The notes below the pieces were generated by a model, which was not told where the DNA came from, made no database searches, and saw only the letters and a list, made by a program, of their open reading frames with translations. The position numbers and the translations under genes are program-made. DNA of 64,000 nt from Aeromicrobium sp. Root495 (GTDB lineage Bacteria; Actinomycetota; Actinomycetes; Propionibacteriales; Nocardioidaceae): positions 987,846 to 1,051,845 of the forward strand of contig NZ_LMFJ01000001.1 of assembly GCF_001426755.1 (NCBI RefSeq), read 5' to 3'. The first letter of the stretch is position 1. Every line of letters starts with the position of its first letter. This document shows, in pieces, positions 26,582-35,422 of this stretch.

Positions 26582-27565
26582 GTGCGAACTGCACGGACCG
26601 CCCGAATGAACAGAACAGCCACCACCGTCACTGCCGTGACCGCCACCTTCGTGGTGGTGGCCGGGGTGCTCGCCGGCACCAGTGCCCAGGCCGAGCCCAA
26701 GGTGACCGTCAAGGACGTCAAGGCCGCGTTCCACGAGGTCGAGGCGATCTCTGAGGACGTCAACCAGATCTCGGTGCGCATCAAGGGCACCCAGGACGAG
26801 ATCGACGACCTCGACGAGGAGGTCGCCGCGCAGCAGGCCCAGTACGAGGACCAGCGCGAGGAGCTCAGCGCCGCCATCGTGCAGCAGCAGATGGACCAGC
26901 CCCTCGGCCCCACGGTCAACCTGCTCGGCAGCGAGGACCCCGAGGAGTTCCTCGACGGGCTCGGTGCCGTCCAGGCCCTCAACACCACGAGGACCGAGGC
27001 GCTCGAGAGCTTCGGCAAGGTCTCGCGCGAGCTCAGCAACCGCCGGGCCCAGCTCAAGGACCGCAAGGCCGACCTCCTGCGCGACAAGAAGGCCACGGCC
27101 ACTCGCCAGAAGGCCATGAAGGCCAAGTACGCCAAGGCCAAGGCCGACCTCGCCGAGCTCACCGCCGCGCAGCAGGCCTCGTTCGACTCCGGCTCCACCA
27201 ACCTCGACTTCGAGGTCGACGCCTCCGGCCGGGCCAAGAAGGCCGTCGACTTCGCGCTCGCCCAGCTCGGCGAGCCGTACGTCTGGGGCGGCGTCGGGCC
27301 CAACGGCTGGGACTGCTCCGGCCTCACCATGAAGGCGTGGGCCGCCGCGGGCGTCACCCTGCCCCGCGTGGTGGGCCCGCAGTACGGGGCCGTCCGCCAC
27401 ATCTCCATGAGCGAGCTGCAGCCCGGCGACCTCGTCTTCTACTCGAGCATGTCGCACATCGGCATGTACATCGGCAACGGCCGCGTCGTGCACGCCCCGC
27501 GTCCGGGTCGCAGCGTCGAGATCACCAGCCTGAGCGGGTTCGACAAGGCCGGACGGGTTGGCTGA
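26582..27565 (+). CDS. Secreted NlpC/P60 peptidoglycan endopeptidase
   Basis: RipA-like cell-wall hydrolase, 327 aa. It has a Sec signal peptide (basic N-terminus, hydrophobic core about 17-32, cleavage near SAQA), a long coiled coil (about 40-215), then an NlpC/P60 domain with catalytic C245 (GWDCSG), H292 (SHIGMY) and H304 (VVHAP). All three are intact. The start is GTG 26582 with AGGAGAG upstream. The coiled coil may regulate the enzyme or bind the FtsEX-like machinery. A c-di-AMP riboswitch precedes it. The stop is inside the next gene's first codons. Confidence 0.95.
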   Translation: MRTARTARMNRTATTVTAVTATFVVVAGVLAGTSAQAEPKVTVKDVKAAFHEVEAISEDVNQISVRIKGTQDEIDDLDEEVAAQQAQYEDQREELSAAIVQQQMDQPLGPTVNLLGSEDPEEFLDGLGAVQALNTTRTEALESFGKVSRELSNRRAQLKDRKADLLRDKKATATRQKAMKAKYAKAKADLAELTAAQQASFDSGSTNLDFEVDASGRAKKAVDFALAQLGEPYVWGGVGPNGWDCSGLTMKAWAAAGVTLPRVVGPQYGAVRHISMSELQPGDLVFYSSMSHIGMYIGNGRVVHAPRPGRSVEITSLSGFDKAGRVG

Positions 27566-28823
27566 GCCTGGCGCTGGGCGCCTGTCGCCCAACGTCGTCG
27601 CCGCGGCGGTCCTTGCGATCGTCGCGGCGTCGCTCGTCCTCTGGCAGCAGCCCTGGCAGGGTGACGACGCCGGCGCCTCGGTGCCCGCGCCGCCGGCCGA
27701 CGCCGCAGCGGTGCTGCGCGAGCAGACGAAGGCGCTCAGTGAGGCCGGCTCCCGCGAGGAGCTGCGCGCCGCAGCCGGTCCCGGCCGCGCCGCACGCGCC
27801 TGGGCCGACGACGCCTGGGCGGCGCAACGCACCCTCGGCGTGAGGGGTGCCACGTGGACCTACCTGCGCGGTGGCGACGTAGCCGACCGTGCCGACGGGT
27901 CCGCCGCGGTCGTCGTGGAGGTGCGGTGGAGGACCGAGCCGGGCTCGGTCCTGGCCGGTGCCCGCACCGCCGGTGCCGACGTCACGCTGCGCGTCAGGCC
28001 CACCGAGGACGGGACGTTCTCCGTCGTCGACGCCGCCGGCACCGACCGCTACCGGCTGCCCCTCTGGCTCGCGGGTCGTGTGGAGGTGTCCGACGCCGGA
28101 TCCGCGCGCGTGGTCACCGTCGACGGCGGCCTGCCCGACGTCGACACCCGCGCCCAGACGGCTGCCGCCCAGCGGCAGGTGGACCGGGTCGTCCCGCAGG
28201 ACGACCGTGCCGACCGGACGAGCCGGTTGCTGGTGGTGGCCCCGCGCACCATGGAGCAGGCCGCCCAGCTGCTCGGACGTCGCCCGGCCGACGTGAAGCA
28301 GATCGCCGCCGTCACCACCACCGTCGACGGCGAGTCCGGCACGCCGGCGCAGATCGTCCTGAACCCCGCGCTGTTCGAGACCATGGACCAGCGGGCCCAG
28401 CAGGTCGTCATGTCGCACGAGGCCACCCACCTCCTCGTGGGCACCAGCAAGGACCTACCCGCCTGGGTGGCCGAGGGCTTCGCCGACTTCGTCGCGCTCC
28501 GCGACGACACCGCGCCACTGTCGCTGAGCGCGGGCCAGGTGCTGCGCCAGGTGAAGGCCGACGGTGCGCCTCGGGCGCTTCCGGAGCAGAGCGACTTCGA
28601 CGGGTCCACCCACGGTCTCGGTGCCGTGTACGAGTCGTCCTGGATGGCCTTCCGCATGCTCACCGGGTCGCGGAGCGACGACAGCATCGTCGCGTTCTAC
28701 GCGGCCGTCCGCGACGGGACCCCGGTGGAGGTGGCCGCCGAGCGGGACCTCGACCTGACCCTGGCCCAGATCACGCGCCAGTGGCGGACCTACCTGACGA
28801 AGAGCGCCTCGACCGTGTCGTGA
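27558..28823 (+). CDS. Putative membrane-anchored gluzincin (MA-like) metallopeptidase
   Basis: Protein of 421 aa with an N-terminal membrane anchor (VVAAAVLAIVAASLVLW, about residues 13-29), an outside Ala/Asp-rich region, and a C-terminal domain with H287-EATH291 followed by the gluzincin-style downstream acidic segment WVAEGFADF. This is the peptidase MA-like/DUF4157-type zinc motif, so a zinc-peptidase activity is inferred. The start is uncertain. TTG at 27558 gives an eight-base overlap with the NlpC/P60 stop and fits coupling, but a later start is possible. Its 3' end overlaps the convergent acyl-CoA synthetase gene by 34 bp. Confidence 0.75.
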   Translation: MAEPGAGRLSPNVVAAAVLAIVAASLVLWQQPWQGDDAGASVPAPPADAAAVLREQTKALSEAGSREELRAAAGPGRAARAWADDAWAAQRTLGVRGATWTYLRGGDVADRADGSAAVVVEVRWRTEPGSVLAGARTAGADVTLRVRPTEDGTFSVVDAAGTDRYRLPLWLAGRVEVSDAGSARVVTVDGGLPDVDTRAQTAAAQRQVDRVVPQDDRADRTSRLLVVAPRTMEQAAQLLGRRPADVKQIAAVTTTVDGESGTPAQIVLNPALFETMDQRAQQVVMSHEATHLLVGTSKDLPAWVAEGFADFVALRDDTAPLSLSAGQVLRQVKADGAPRALPEQSDFDGSTHGLGAVYESSWMAFRMLTGSRSDDSIVAFYAAVRDGTPVEVAAERDLDLTLAQITRQWRTYLTKSASTVS

Positions 28824-30550
28824 AAGTCGCGGAGCACGGCGTTGCGCTTCACCTTGAACGACGGGGTGAGGTAGCCGTTCTCCTCGGTCCAGTCCTCGCG
28901 AAGGATCTCGAACTTGCGGATGGACTCGGCCTGCGAGACCTGGGTGTTGGCGTCGTCGACGGCCTTCTGCACCTCCACCTTGAGGGCGGGGTCGTCGAGG
29001 CTGCCGTCCCACGCCTCGGCGTCGATGGTGACGAGGGCGGCGATGAACGGCTTGCCGTCGCCCACCACGAGGCACTGGCTCACGTACTGGTTGGCCCGTA
29101 CGCGGTCCTCCAGCACGGCCGGAGCGACGTTCTTGCCGCCGGCCGTCACGATGATCTCCTTCTTGCGCCCGGTGATGCGCACGAAGCCGTCGTCGTCGAC
29201 GTCGCCGAGGTCGCCGGTGGCGAACCAGCCGTCGGGATCGATGGCGTCGGCCGTGGCCTCCTCGTCCTCCCAGTAGCCCTCGAAGACCTGCGGCCCGCGG
29301 AACAGCAGCTCTCCGTCGGAGCCCACCTTGACCTCGGTGCCGGGGAACGGACGACCGACGCTGCCGACGCGCTGGCCCTCCGGGGTGTTGACGCACAGGG
29401 CGGCCGTGGTCTCGGTGAGGCCGTAGCCCTCGAGGACGGTGACGCCGATGCCTCGGTAGAAGTGGGCGAGCCGCTCACCCAGCGGAGCGCCGCCGGAGAT
29501 GGCCCACTCCGCATGACCACCGAGCGCGCCGCGGAGCTTGCCGTAGACGAGCTGGTCGAACAACGCGTGGCGCGTGCGGACGGCGAGGCTCGCTCGACCC
29601 TTGGGGGAGTCCAGTCCCTTGCTGTACTCGATGGCCGTCTTCACGGCGCGGTCGAAGATCTTGCCCTTGCCGTCGGCGTAGGCCCGGGCGCTGGCGGTGT
29701 TGAACACCTTCTCGAACACGCGCGGGACAGCGAGCACGAAGGTCGGCTGGAACTCGCCGAGGTGGGTGACGAGGTCCTTCACGTCGGCGGTGTGACCGAG
29801 CTTGGCGCCTGAGCGGATCGCGCCGATCTGGATGATGCGGGCGAAGACGTGGGCCAGGGGGAGGAACAGGAGGGTGGAGGCGTTCTCGCGGCCGAAGAGG
29901 TCGGGGAGCTGCTCCAGGGCGCCGTCGATCTCGGCGCGGAAGTTGGCGTGGGTCAGGCGGCAGCCCTTGGGGCGGCCCGTGGTGCCCGACGTGTAGATGA
30001 GCGTGGCGAGCGACTCCGGCGTGACGGTGAGCCGGCGTGTCTCGAGGTCGGCGTCGCTCACGGAGGTGCCGGCCTGCGTCAGCGCGGCGAGCGCCCCGTC
30101 GTCACCCGGGGCATCGATGACCCACACGTGCCGCAGCGCGGGCGACTCACCGCGCTTCTCCCCGACGCGGTCGGCGTGCTGCTGCGTCTCGGCGACAGCA
30201 CCGACGGCCCCGGAGTTGGAGATGATCCAGGCGATCTGGTCGGCCGACGACGTCTCGTAGATGGGCACCGTGACGGCGCCGGCCCACCAGATGGCGTAGT
30301 CGAGGACGGTCCACTCGTAGCGGGTCTTGGACAGCAGGGCCACCCGGTCGCCCGGCTCGACGCCGGAGGCGATGAGGCCCCTCGCCGCCGCAGTGACCTC
30401 GGCGTGGAAGGCGCTGATCGTGACGTCGGTCCAGCCGTCGGCGCCGCGGCGGGCCAGGGCGACCGCCTCCGGGTCGGCGACCAGACGCTCCAGGACGTCG
30501 TCGGTCAGGTTGGCGGTGTCGGACGGGCGGGAGGCCGATGCAGGAACCAC
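28790..30550 (-). CDS. Long-chain acyl-CoA synthetase (FadD15-like)
   Basis: AMP-forming enzyme that activates fatty acids to acyl-CoA, 586 aa. The AMP/ATP motif YTSGTTGRPKG lies near residue 186, the GYGLTETTA segment near 385, TGDLGDVDDDGFVRITGRKKE near 455, and the catalytic Lys in LTPSFKVKRN near the C-terminus. It is 586 aa as usual for long-chain ligases. M. tuberculosis has fadD15 at the same position. The GTG start at 30550 has TAGCCT seven bases upstream (leaderless). The last 34 bases overlap the convergent metallopeptidase gene. Confidence 0.92.
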   Translation of the reverse strand: MVPASASRPSDTANLTDDVLERLVADPEAVALARRGADGWTDVTISAFHAEVTAAARGLIASGVEPGDRVALLSKTRYEWTVLDYAIWWAGAVTVPIYETSSADQIAWIISNSGAVGAVAETQQHADRVGEKRGESPALRHVWVIDAPGDDGALAALTQAGTSVSDADLETRRLTVTPESLATLIYTSGTTGRPKGCRLTHANFRAEIDGALEQLPDLFGRENASTLLFLPLAHVFARIIQIGAIRSGAKLGHTADVKDLVTHLGEFQPTFVLAVPRVFEKVFNTASARAYADGKGKIFDRAVKTAIEYSKGLDSPKGRASLAVRTRHALFDQLVYGKLRGALGGHAEWAISGGAPLGERLAHFYRGIGVTVLEGYGLTETTAALCVNTPEGQRVGSVGRPFPGTEVKVGSDGELLFRGPQVFEGYWEDEEATADAIDPDGWFATGDLGDVDDDGFVRITGRKKEIIVTAGGKNVAPAVLEDRVRANQYVSQCLVVGDGKPFIAALVTIDAEAWDGSLDDPALKVEVQKAVDDANTQVSQAESIRKFEILREDWTEENGYLTPSFKVKRNAVLRDFHDTVEALFVR

Positions 30551-30651
30551 GTACGGCAGGCTACTCGCCTCCTCGGCCCCCGGTGGAGGGCACTAGGCTG
30601 GTCGTTGTCCACGAGACCGGGTCACGGGCCCACCACGACGAGGAGGGAACG

Positions 30652-31095
30652 ATGGCGCGCACCACGAGCGACATCGTCGTCGACGCAGCACCGGACCGGA
30701 TCATGGACGTCATCGCCGACTTCGCCGGCTACCCCGGCTGGGCCACCGGCGTGCGCGAGACCACGGTCGTCTCCGACGACGCCGACGCGGGACGGCCCCG
30801 GCAGGTCCACTTCGTGCTCGACGCCGCCCCCATCCGCGACGAGTACGACCTGCTCTACGAGTGGAACGGCGACCGTTCCGTCTCCTGGAGCCTGGCCGAG
30901 AAGGCCACGATGCTGACCTCGATGGACGGCCGCTACTCGCTCGAGCCCGTCGACGGCGGCACCCGCGTCACGTACGAGCTGGCGGTCGACGTGGCCGTCC
31001 CCCTCCTCGGCATGCTCAAGCGCAAGGCCGAGAAGGTCATCATCGACACCGCCCTGCGCGGGCTCAAGAAGCAGGTCGAGGGCACCGGTGCCTGA
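30652..31095 (+). CDS. SRPBCC (START-like) polyketide cyclase/dehydrase
   Basis: A 147-residue START-fold protein with a hydrophobic ligand cavity. It starts MARTTSDIVVDAAP, with the typical helix VIADFAGYPGW near 20-35, and ends in a long amphipathic helix. Actinobacterial homologues (M. tuberculosis Rv2185c type) are of unknown ligand. The ATG at 30652 has AGGAGG. A TAGGCT -10 at 30594-30599 gives a short leader. The 3' end overlaps the next gene by eight bases. Lipid binding is inferred from the fold and from neighbouring lipid genes. Confidence 0.85.
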   Translation: MARTTSDIVVDAAPDRIMDVIADFAGYPGWATGVRETTVVSDDADAGRPRQVHFVLDAAPIRDEYDLLYEWNGDRSVSWSLAEKATMLTSMDGRYSLEPVDGGTRVTYELAVDVAVPLLGMLKRKAEKVIIDTALRGLKKQVEGTGA

Positions 31096-31408
31096 GGGCC
31101 CCCAGGACCCGGAGGCCGTCGGCTCTCTCGGGCGCGAGCTGGCCGAGCTCCTGCGCACCATGGGGTCCCAGGCGCGCGAGGCCGGTGCCTTCGCCGGTGA
31201 CGCCCTCGACGACGAGCCGGGTCGGCCGCACGCCGCCGACCGGTGCCCGCACGGCTGGTGCCCGCTGTGCCACGTCGTGGAGCTGGTGCAGGACCACCCG
31301 GAGGTGGCCTCGGCCGTGCTTGACTCTGCCGTGGCGTTCGCACGATCGGTGCGCGACGCGTTCGACCTGCTGCTGGACCATCAGCGGCCCGAAGGGGGAC
31401 CCTCATGA
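31088..31408 (+). CDS. Small Cys-rich-core protein of the ROK operon
   Basis: A 106 aa helical protein with a zinc-knuckle-like core CPHGWCPLCH at about 53-62, in which two Cys and two His-like ligands could bind zinc. The flanking helices are amphipathic (LGRELAELLRTM, VVELVQDHPEV). I do not know a named family with certainty; it resembles the actinobacterial DUF5304-type small proteins. The GTG start overlaps the SRPBCC stop by eight bases, and its stop overlaps the next ATG by four bases, so it is translationally coupled in the middle of an operon. Confidence 0.7.
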   Translation: MPEGPQDPEAVGSLGRELAELLRTMGSQAREAGAFAGDALDDEPGRPHAADRCPHGWCPLCHVVELVQDHPEVASAVLDSAVAFARSVRDAFDLLLDHQRPEGGPS

Positions 31409-32304
31409 GTGGGCAGCAGCACGGCATCGGCGTCGACATCGGCGGCACGAAGATCGCGGCCGGACTCGTGGACGAGGCAGGTCACCTGCTGCGCAGCGAG
31501 AGCGTCCCCACCCCCCAGGAGGCCGACGACATCGCCGTCGCGGTCGCCGACCTGGTGGAGAAGCTGTCGGCCGACGGTGCCGTGAGCGGCATCGGCATCG
31601 GCGCGGCGGGCTTCGTCGACATCGACCGGTCCACGGTCATCTTCGCCCCCAACATCGACTGGCGCGACGAGCCGCTCGGGCGCGACGTCGCCCGCCACAC
31701 CGGTCTGCCGGTGGTGGTCGAGAACGACGCCAACGCAGCGGCCTGGGGCGAGTTCCGCTTCGGCGCCGGCGAGGACGCCGACGACCTCCTCCTCGTCACG
31801 GTCGGCACCGGCGTGGGTGGTGGCACGGTGCACCGCGGCCAGCTCCTGCGCGGAGGCTTCGGCGTGGCCGGCGAGGTGGGACACCTGCGGGTCGTGCCCG
31901 ACGGCATCGAGTGCGGCTGCGGCCAGCGCGGCTGCCTGGAGCAGTACGGCAGCGGCCGTGCGCTCGTCCGCGCCGCCAAGGAGCGCGGCGTCGAGCTGAG
32001 CGGTCCCGAGATCACCCAGCGCGCCGTCGAGGGCGACGAGCTCTGCGTCGACCTGCTGCACGACCTCGGAGAGGCGCTCGGAGCGGGCATCGCGAGCCTG
32101 GCCGCCGTGCTGGACCCCAGCGTCATCGCCATCGGCGGCGGGGTGGCCGACGCCGGCGACCTGCTGCTCGACTCCATCCGGTCGTCCTTCCAGACCTACC
32201 TGCCTGCGGGGAAGCACCGTCCCGTCGCGCAGATCCGTCTCGCGGTGCTCGGGAACGAGGCCGGCATCATCGGTGCCGCCGACCTGGGGAGGGCCCATGG
32301 CTGA
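31405..32304 (+). CDS. ROK-family sugar kinase, first of a tandem pair
   Basis: Glucokinase-type enzyme, 299 aa. Phosphate loop VDIGGTKIAAGLVD near residue 10, catalytic Asp in ENDANAAAWGE, the ATP/sugar loop GTGVGGG, and the ROK zinc motif CGCGQRGCLEQY are all present. A polyphosphate/ATP glucokinase or related sugar kinase is favoured. The ATG at 31405 overlaps the previous stop. It is followed directly by a second ROK kinase, overlapping by eight bases, with about 45 percent similar residues by eye. A regulator function is unlikely as no HTH is present. Confidence 0.88.
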   Translation: MSGQQHGIGVDIGGTKIAAGLVDEAGHLLRSESVPTPQEADDIAVAVADLVEKLSADGAVSGIGIGAAGFVDIDRSTVIFAPNIDWRDEPLGRDVARHTGLPVVVENDANAAAWGEFRFGAGEDADDLLLVTVGTGVGGGTVHRGQLLRGGFGVAGEVGHLRVVPDGIECGCGQRGCLEQYGSGRALVRAAKERGVELSGPEITQRAVEGDELCVDLLHDLGEALGAGIASLAAVLDPSVIAIGGGVADAGDLLLDSIRSSFQTYLPAGKHRPVAQIRLAVLGNEAGIIGAADLGRAHG

Positions 32305-33388
32305 GCGCTCGGACCGTCGGATCGTCGCTGCCGCGCCACCCACCCGCCGGGTGCTGGGTGAGCGCCTCGCCATCGGCATCGACATCGGTGGCACCAAGAT
32401 CGCGGCCGGCGTGGTCGACGAGGACGGGCACGTCATCGACCGGCTCCGGCGCGAGACCCCCACCACCGACCCCGACGAGGTGCTCGACGCCATCGTCGAC
32501 ATCGCCGACACGTTCCGCCGCGACCACGTCGTGAAGGCCCTCGGCGTGGGCGCCGCAGGCTTCGTCGACGCGAGCGCCTCCACCGTCGTGTTCTCGCCGC
32601 ACCTGGCCTGGCGCCACGAGGCGCTGCGTGACCGGGTGGCGCGTCGCACCAAGCTTCCCGTCCTCGTCGACAACGACGCCAACGCGAGCGGCTGGGCCGA
32701 GTGGCGCTTCGGTGCCGCGCAGAACGAGCCCGACGTCGTGGTCATCACGCTGGGCACCGGCATCGGCGGCGCCGTGGTCATCGACGGACAGATCTACCGC
32801 GGGCGCTTCGGCATCGCCGGAGAGTTCGGCCACATGCAGGTGGTGCCCGGCGGCCGTCAGTGCGAGTGCGGCAACACCGGCTGCTGGGAGCAGTACGCGA
32901 GCGGCCGGGTGCTGGAGCGTCGCGCCAAGGCCGCCGTGGCCGACGGCAGCGTCATCGGCAAGACCCTCGCGGAGCTGGCCGGTGGCCCAGAGAAGGTGTC
33001 CGGGATCCAGGTCACCGAGGCGGCGCGTCAGGGTGACGACGAGGCACGGGCGTGGATCGACGAGGTGGGCGACTGGCTGGGTGTGGGCATCGCCAACCTC
33101 GCGGCCGCGCTCGATCCCGGGCTCTTCGTCATCGGCGGCGGCGTGAGCGACGCGGGCGAGATGCTTCTCGGCCCCGCGCAGCGCGCGTTCTCCCAGTCCC
33201 TGACGGGACGGGGGTTCCGGGCCGAGGCCCGGATCGTGCGGGCCCACCTGGGGCCTGAGGCCGGCCTCGTCGGTGCGGCCGACATGGCCCGACTCACAGC
33301 TCGGCGCCGTCGTCCGGCCAGTCCGGACGCCCGGGTCCGTGTTCGGGGAGCTGCGCGATCCACCAGATCGACCCGGCGACGAAGATGA
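32297..33388 (+). CDS. ROK-family sugar kinase, second of a tandem pair
   Basis: Protein of 363 aa with the same motifs as its neighbour: IDIGGTKIAAGVV, VDNDANASGWAE with the catalytic Asp, GTGIGG, and CECGNTGCWEQY. It has about 20 extra residues at the N-terminus and an unusual Arg-rich C-terminal tail of roughly 30 residues after GLVGAADMAR, where the family normally ends. The tail lies antisense to the next gene, so it may be a recently lost stop codon or a sequence error. The overlap of 95 bp with the convergent gene is unusually long. Confidence 0.85.
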   Translation: MAERSDRRIVAAAPPTRRVLGERLAIGIDIGGTKIAAGVVDEDGHVIDRLRRETPTTDPDEVLDAIVDIADTFRRDHVVKALGVGAAGFVDASASTVVFSPHLAWRHEALRDRVARRTKLPVLVDNDANASGWAEWRFGAAQNEPDVVVITLGTGIGGAVVIDGQIYRGRFGIAGEFGHMQVVPGGRQCECGNTGCWEQYASGRVLERRAKAAVADGSVIGKTLAELAGGPEKVSGIQVTEAARQGDDEARAWIDEVGDWLGVGIANLAAALDPGLFVIGGGVSDAGEMLLGPAQRAFSQSLTGRGFRAEARIVRAHLGPEAGLVGAADMARLTARRRRPASPDARVRVRGAARSTRSTRRRR

Positions 33389-33740
33389 GCCCGGCCCCCA
33401 CCACGGCGGTGCGGGGGAGCCAGAAGCCCGAGAGGGTGCACAGCACGAGCAGGAGCGGCGGGCCCAGGACGGCGGCCGCCGCGAGCAGCCGCTGACCGGT
33501 CCAGGGACGCACCGGCCCGGGATCGACGCGCCGGTAGAACTGGTCGTCGCGGTCGTCGGAGACCTCGTCGAGCTCGAAGGGGACGGCCTCCTCGGGCTCC
33601 GGCTCCGGCTCGCGCTCGGGCTCCGGCTCGGGCGTCGGGAAGCTCAGGTCGAGGTTGAGCTGCTGGACGATCTCGTCGAACGTGCGGTCGTCGTCGGGGC
33701 GGCCGGGCCCGCGCTGCTCAGGAGCCACCGGGCCGGCCAC
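33294..33740 (-). CDS. Acidic-linker membrane protein
   Basis: A 148 aa hypothetical protein. The N-terminal 75 residues are acidic and proline-rich with PEPEPEREPEPEPEE, followed by two membrane segments (about 87-104 and 113-131) and an acidic tail. The start is GTG 33740; a second in-frame GTG at 33728 is equally possible and would shorten the overlap with the hydrolase gene. It overlaps the upstream hydrolase stop by 23 bases and is in the same operon. No domain is recognised. Confidence 0.65.
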   Translation of the reverse strand: MAGPVAPEQRGPGRPDDDRTFDEIVQQLNLDLSFPTPEPEPEREPEPEPEEAVPFELDEVSDDRDDQFYRRVDPGPVRPWTGQRLLAAAAVLGPPLLLVLCTLSGFWLPRTAVVGAGLIFVAGSIWWIAQLPEHGPGRPDWPDDGAEL

Positions 33741-34506
33741 TTCCCAGACGTTCGGCGATGAAGGCGGCGCTGCGCTCGAAGATGAGCGGGGCGTCGTGAT
33801 CGAGGGTGGCGACGTGGAAGCTGTCCTCGAGGCTCACGTACTCGGCGGGCGCGGTGAGGCCGGCCCTGACCAGACCGATGGTGGCGTCGTCGACCACGTG
33901 GTCGTCGACGGAGCGGAAGAAGAGGACCGGCGCCGTGATGCGGCCCAGGCCGTCCCGCACGTCGGTCCACATCTGCATCATCGAGTGCAACGCCTTGAGC
34001 GGCGTGCGGTCGTAGGCCGACTCGGTGACGCCCGGCTTCTTGATGTCGCCGCCGATGGCCGCCATGGAGGGGAGGACCCACTTGAGGACCGGGACCGCGA
34101 GCAGCCGCTTGTCGCGCGAGGCGACGGCGGGGTTGACCACGATGACCGCGTCGACGTCCTGAGGGCGCTGCTCGGCCAGGCGCAGGGCGAGGCAGCCGCC
34201 CATGGAGAGGCCACCCACCACGACGGTGTCGCAGTGCTCGCGGAGCTCGGTGAGGGCCGCGTCGAGCTCGGCGTACCAGTCGGTCCAGCGCGTCGTGTTC
34301 ATCTCCTGCCACGTGGTGCCGTGACCGGGGAGGCGGGGGACGCGCACGGTGTAGCCGCGCTCGGCGAGGTCCTGGCCCCACGGGGTCATGGAGGCGGGGG
34401 AGCCCGTGAAGCCGTGGCTCAGGAGCACGCCCACCCGGCCGCCGTCGGCGCTGAAGGGCTCGGCTCCGGGGACCACGGATGCTGCCTTGCGGGGGGACTC
34501 GCTCAT
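33718..34506 (-). CDS. Alpha/beta hydrolase (carboxylesterase/monoacylglycerol lipase-like)
   Basis: Alpha/beta hydrolase of 262 aa with the oxyanion HGF segment (LLSHGFTGS), the nucleophile elbow GLSMGG (Ser nucleophile), an acidic residue in SVDDHV, and a catalytic His in FHVATLDHD. It resembles EST30-type carboxylesterases or monoacylglycerol lipases. Two starts compete: ATG 34506 (chosen, AGGA upstream) and ATG 34524 six codons earlier (GGTGA upstream). It is divergent from the acyltransferase gene. Confidence 0.87.
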   Translation of the reverse strand: MSESPRKAASVVPGAEPFSADGGRVGVLLSHGFTGSPASMTPWGQDLAERGYTVRVPRLPGHGTTWQEMNTTRWTDWYAELDAALTELREHCDTVVVGGLSMGGCLALRLAEQRPQDVDAVIVVNPAVASRDKRLLAVPVLKWVLPSMAAIGGDIKKPGVTESAYDRTPLKALHSMMQMWTDVRDGLGRITAPVLFFRSVDDHVVDDATIGLVRAGLTAPAEYVSLEDSFHVATLDHDAPLIFERSAAFIAERLGSGRPGGS

Positions 34507-34618
34507 GGGTCCATCCTGACTCATGTGACGTTCACCATGGACCGCAGGTGACGGAGTACAGTCGCTCTGATGCTGCGTGGAGCTCTTCCACGATTGGGGG
34601 CGGAGGAGGAGGCAACGG

Positions 34619-35371
34619 GTGTTCTACTGGTTCCTGAAGTTCTTGGCGCTGGGTCCGTTGCTGAAGCTGATCTTCCGTCCGTGGGCCGAAGGCACCGAGA
34701 ACGTCCCGCGCGAGGGCGCCGTGATCCTCGCGAGCAACCATCTCTCGTACAGCGACTGGCTCTTCATGCCGCTCGTCATCCCGCGCCGGGTCACCTTCGT
34801 GGCCAAGGCGGAGTACTTCGAGGGATCGGGCCTCAAGGGCTGGCTCCAGAAGACCTTCTTCTCCGGCGCCGGCCAGGTCCCCATCGACCGCACGAGCGGC
34901 TCGGCCGCCGCCGGCGCCATCAAGACCCAGCTGCGGCTGCTCTCCGAGGGAGAGGTGTGCGGCATCTACCCCGAGGGCACCCGCTCGCACGACGGCAAGC
35001 TCTACCGCGGGCGCACCGGCGTGGCCCGTCTGGCGCTCGAGGCCGGTGTCCCCGTCATCCCGCTCGCGGTGATCAACACCGACGTCGTGGCCCCTCCCGG
35101 CAAGGTGTTCGGCTCGTTCGCGCGCCCGGGCGTCCGTTTCGGCGAGCCGCTCGACTTCAGCCGCTACGAGGGCATGCAGGACGACCGCTTCGTGCTGCGC
35201 GCCATCACCGACGAGATCATGTACGAGGTCATGCGTCTCTCCGGCCAGGAGTACGTCGACCTCTACGCCCAGGACGCCAAGAAGCGTGACCGCGAGGTCG
35301 AGCGCGAGGCCGCCAAGGTGGCCGCCAAGGCCGAGGCCGACGAGGTCTGGGACACCATCAAGCCCGAGTAG
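34619..35371 (+). CDS. 1-acyl-glycerol-3-phosphate acyltransferase family (PlsC-like)
   Basis: Membrane-associated phospholipid acyltransferase, 250 aa. It has the HX4D motif NHLSYSD, the GTRS-like motif EGTRSHDG and the PVIPLAV segment. The N-terminus contains one hydrophobic helix FLKFLALGPLLKLIF. The GTG start at 34619 is chosen for its perfect GGAGGAGG, six bases away; an in-frame GTG at 34577 would add 14 residues and lacks an RBS. M. tuberculosis Rv2182c is the syntenic counterpart. The C-terminal 35 residues form a charged coiled coil. Confidence 0.9.
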   Translation: MFYWFLKFLALGPLLKLIFRPWAEGTENVPREGAVILASNHLSYSDWLFMPLVIPRRVTFVAKAEYFEGSGLKGWLQKTFFSGAGQVPIDRTSGSAAAGAIKTQLRLLSEGEVCGIYPEGTRSHDGKLYRGRTGVARLALEAGVPVIPLAVINTDVVAPPGKVFGSFARPGVRFGEPLDFSRYEGMQDDRFVLRAITDEIMYEVMRLSGQEYVDLYAQDAKKRDREVEREAAKVAAKAEADEVWDTIKPE

Positions 35372-35422
35372 GACGCTCCACCGGGCCCCGGTCCGGGACA
35401 CACCCACGGACGAGGAGACGCC

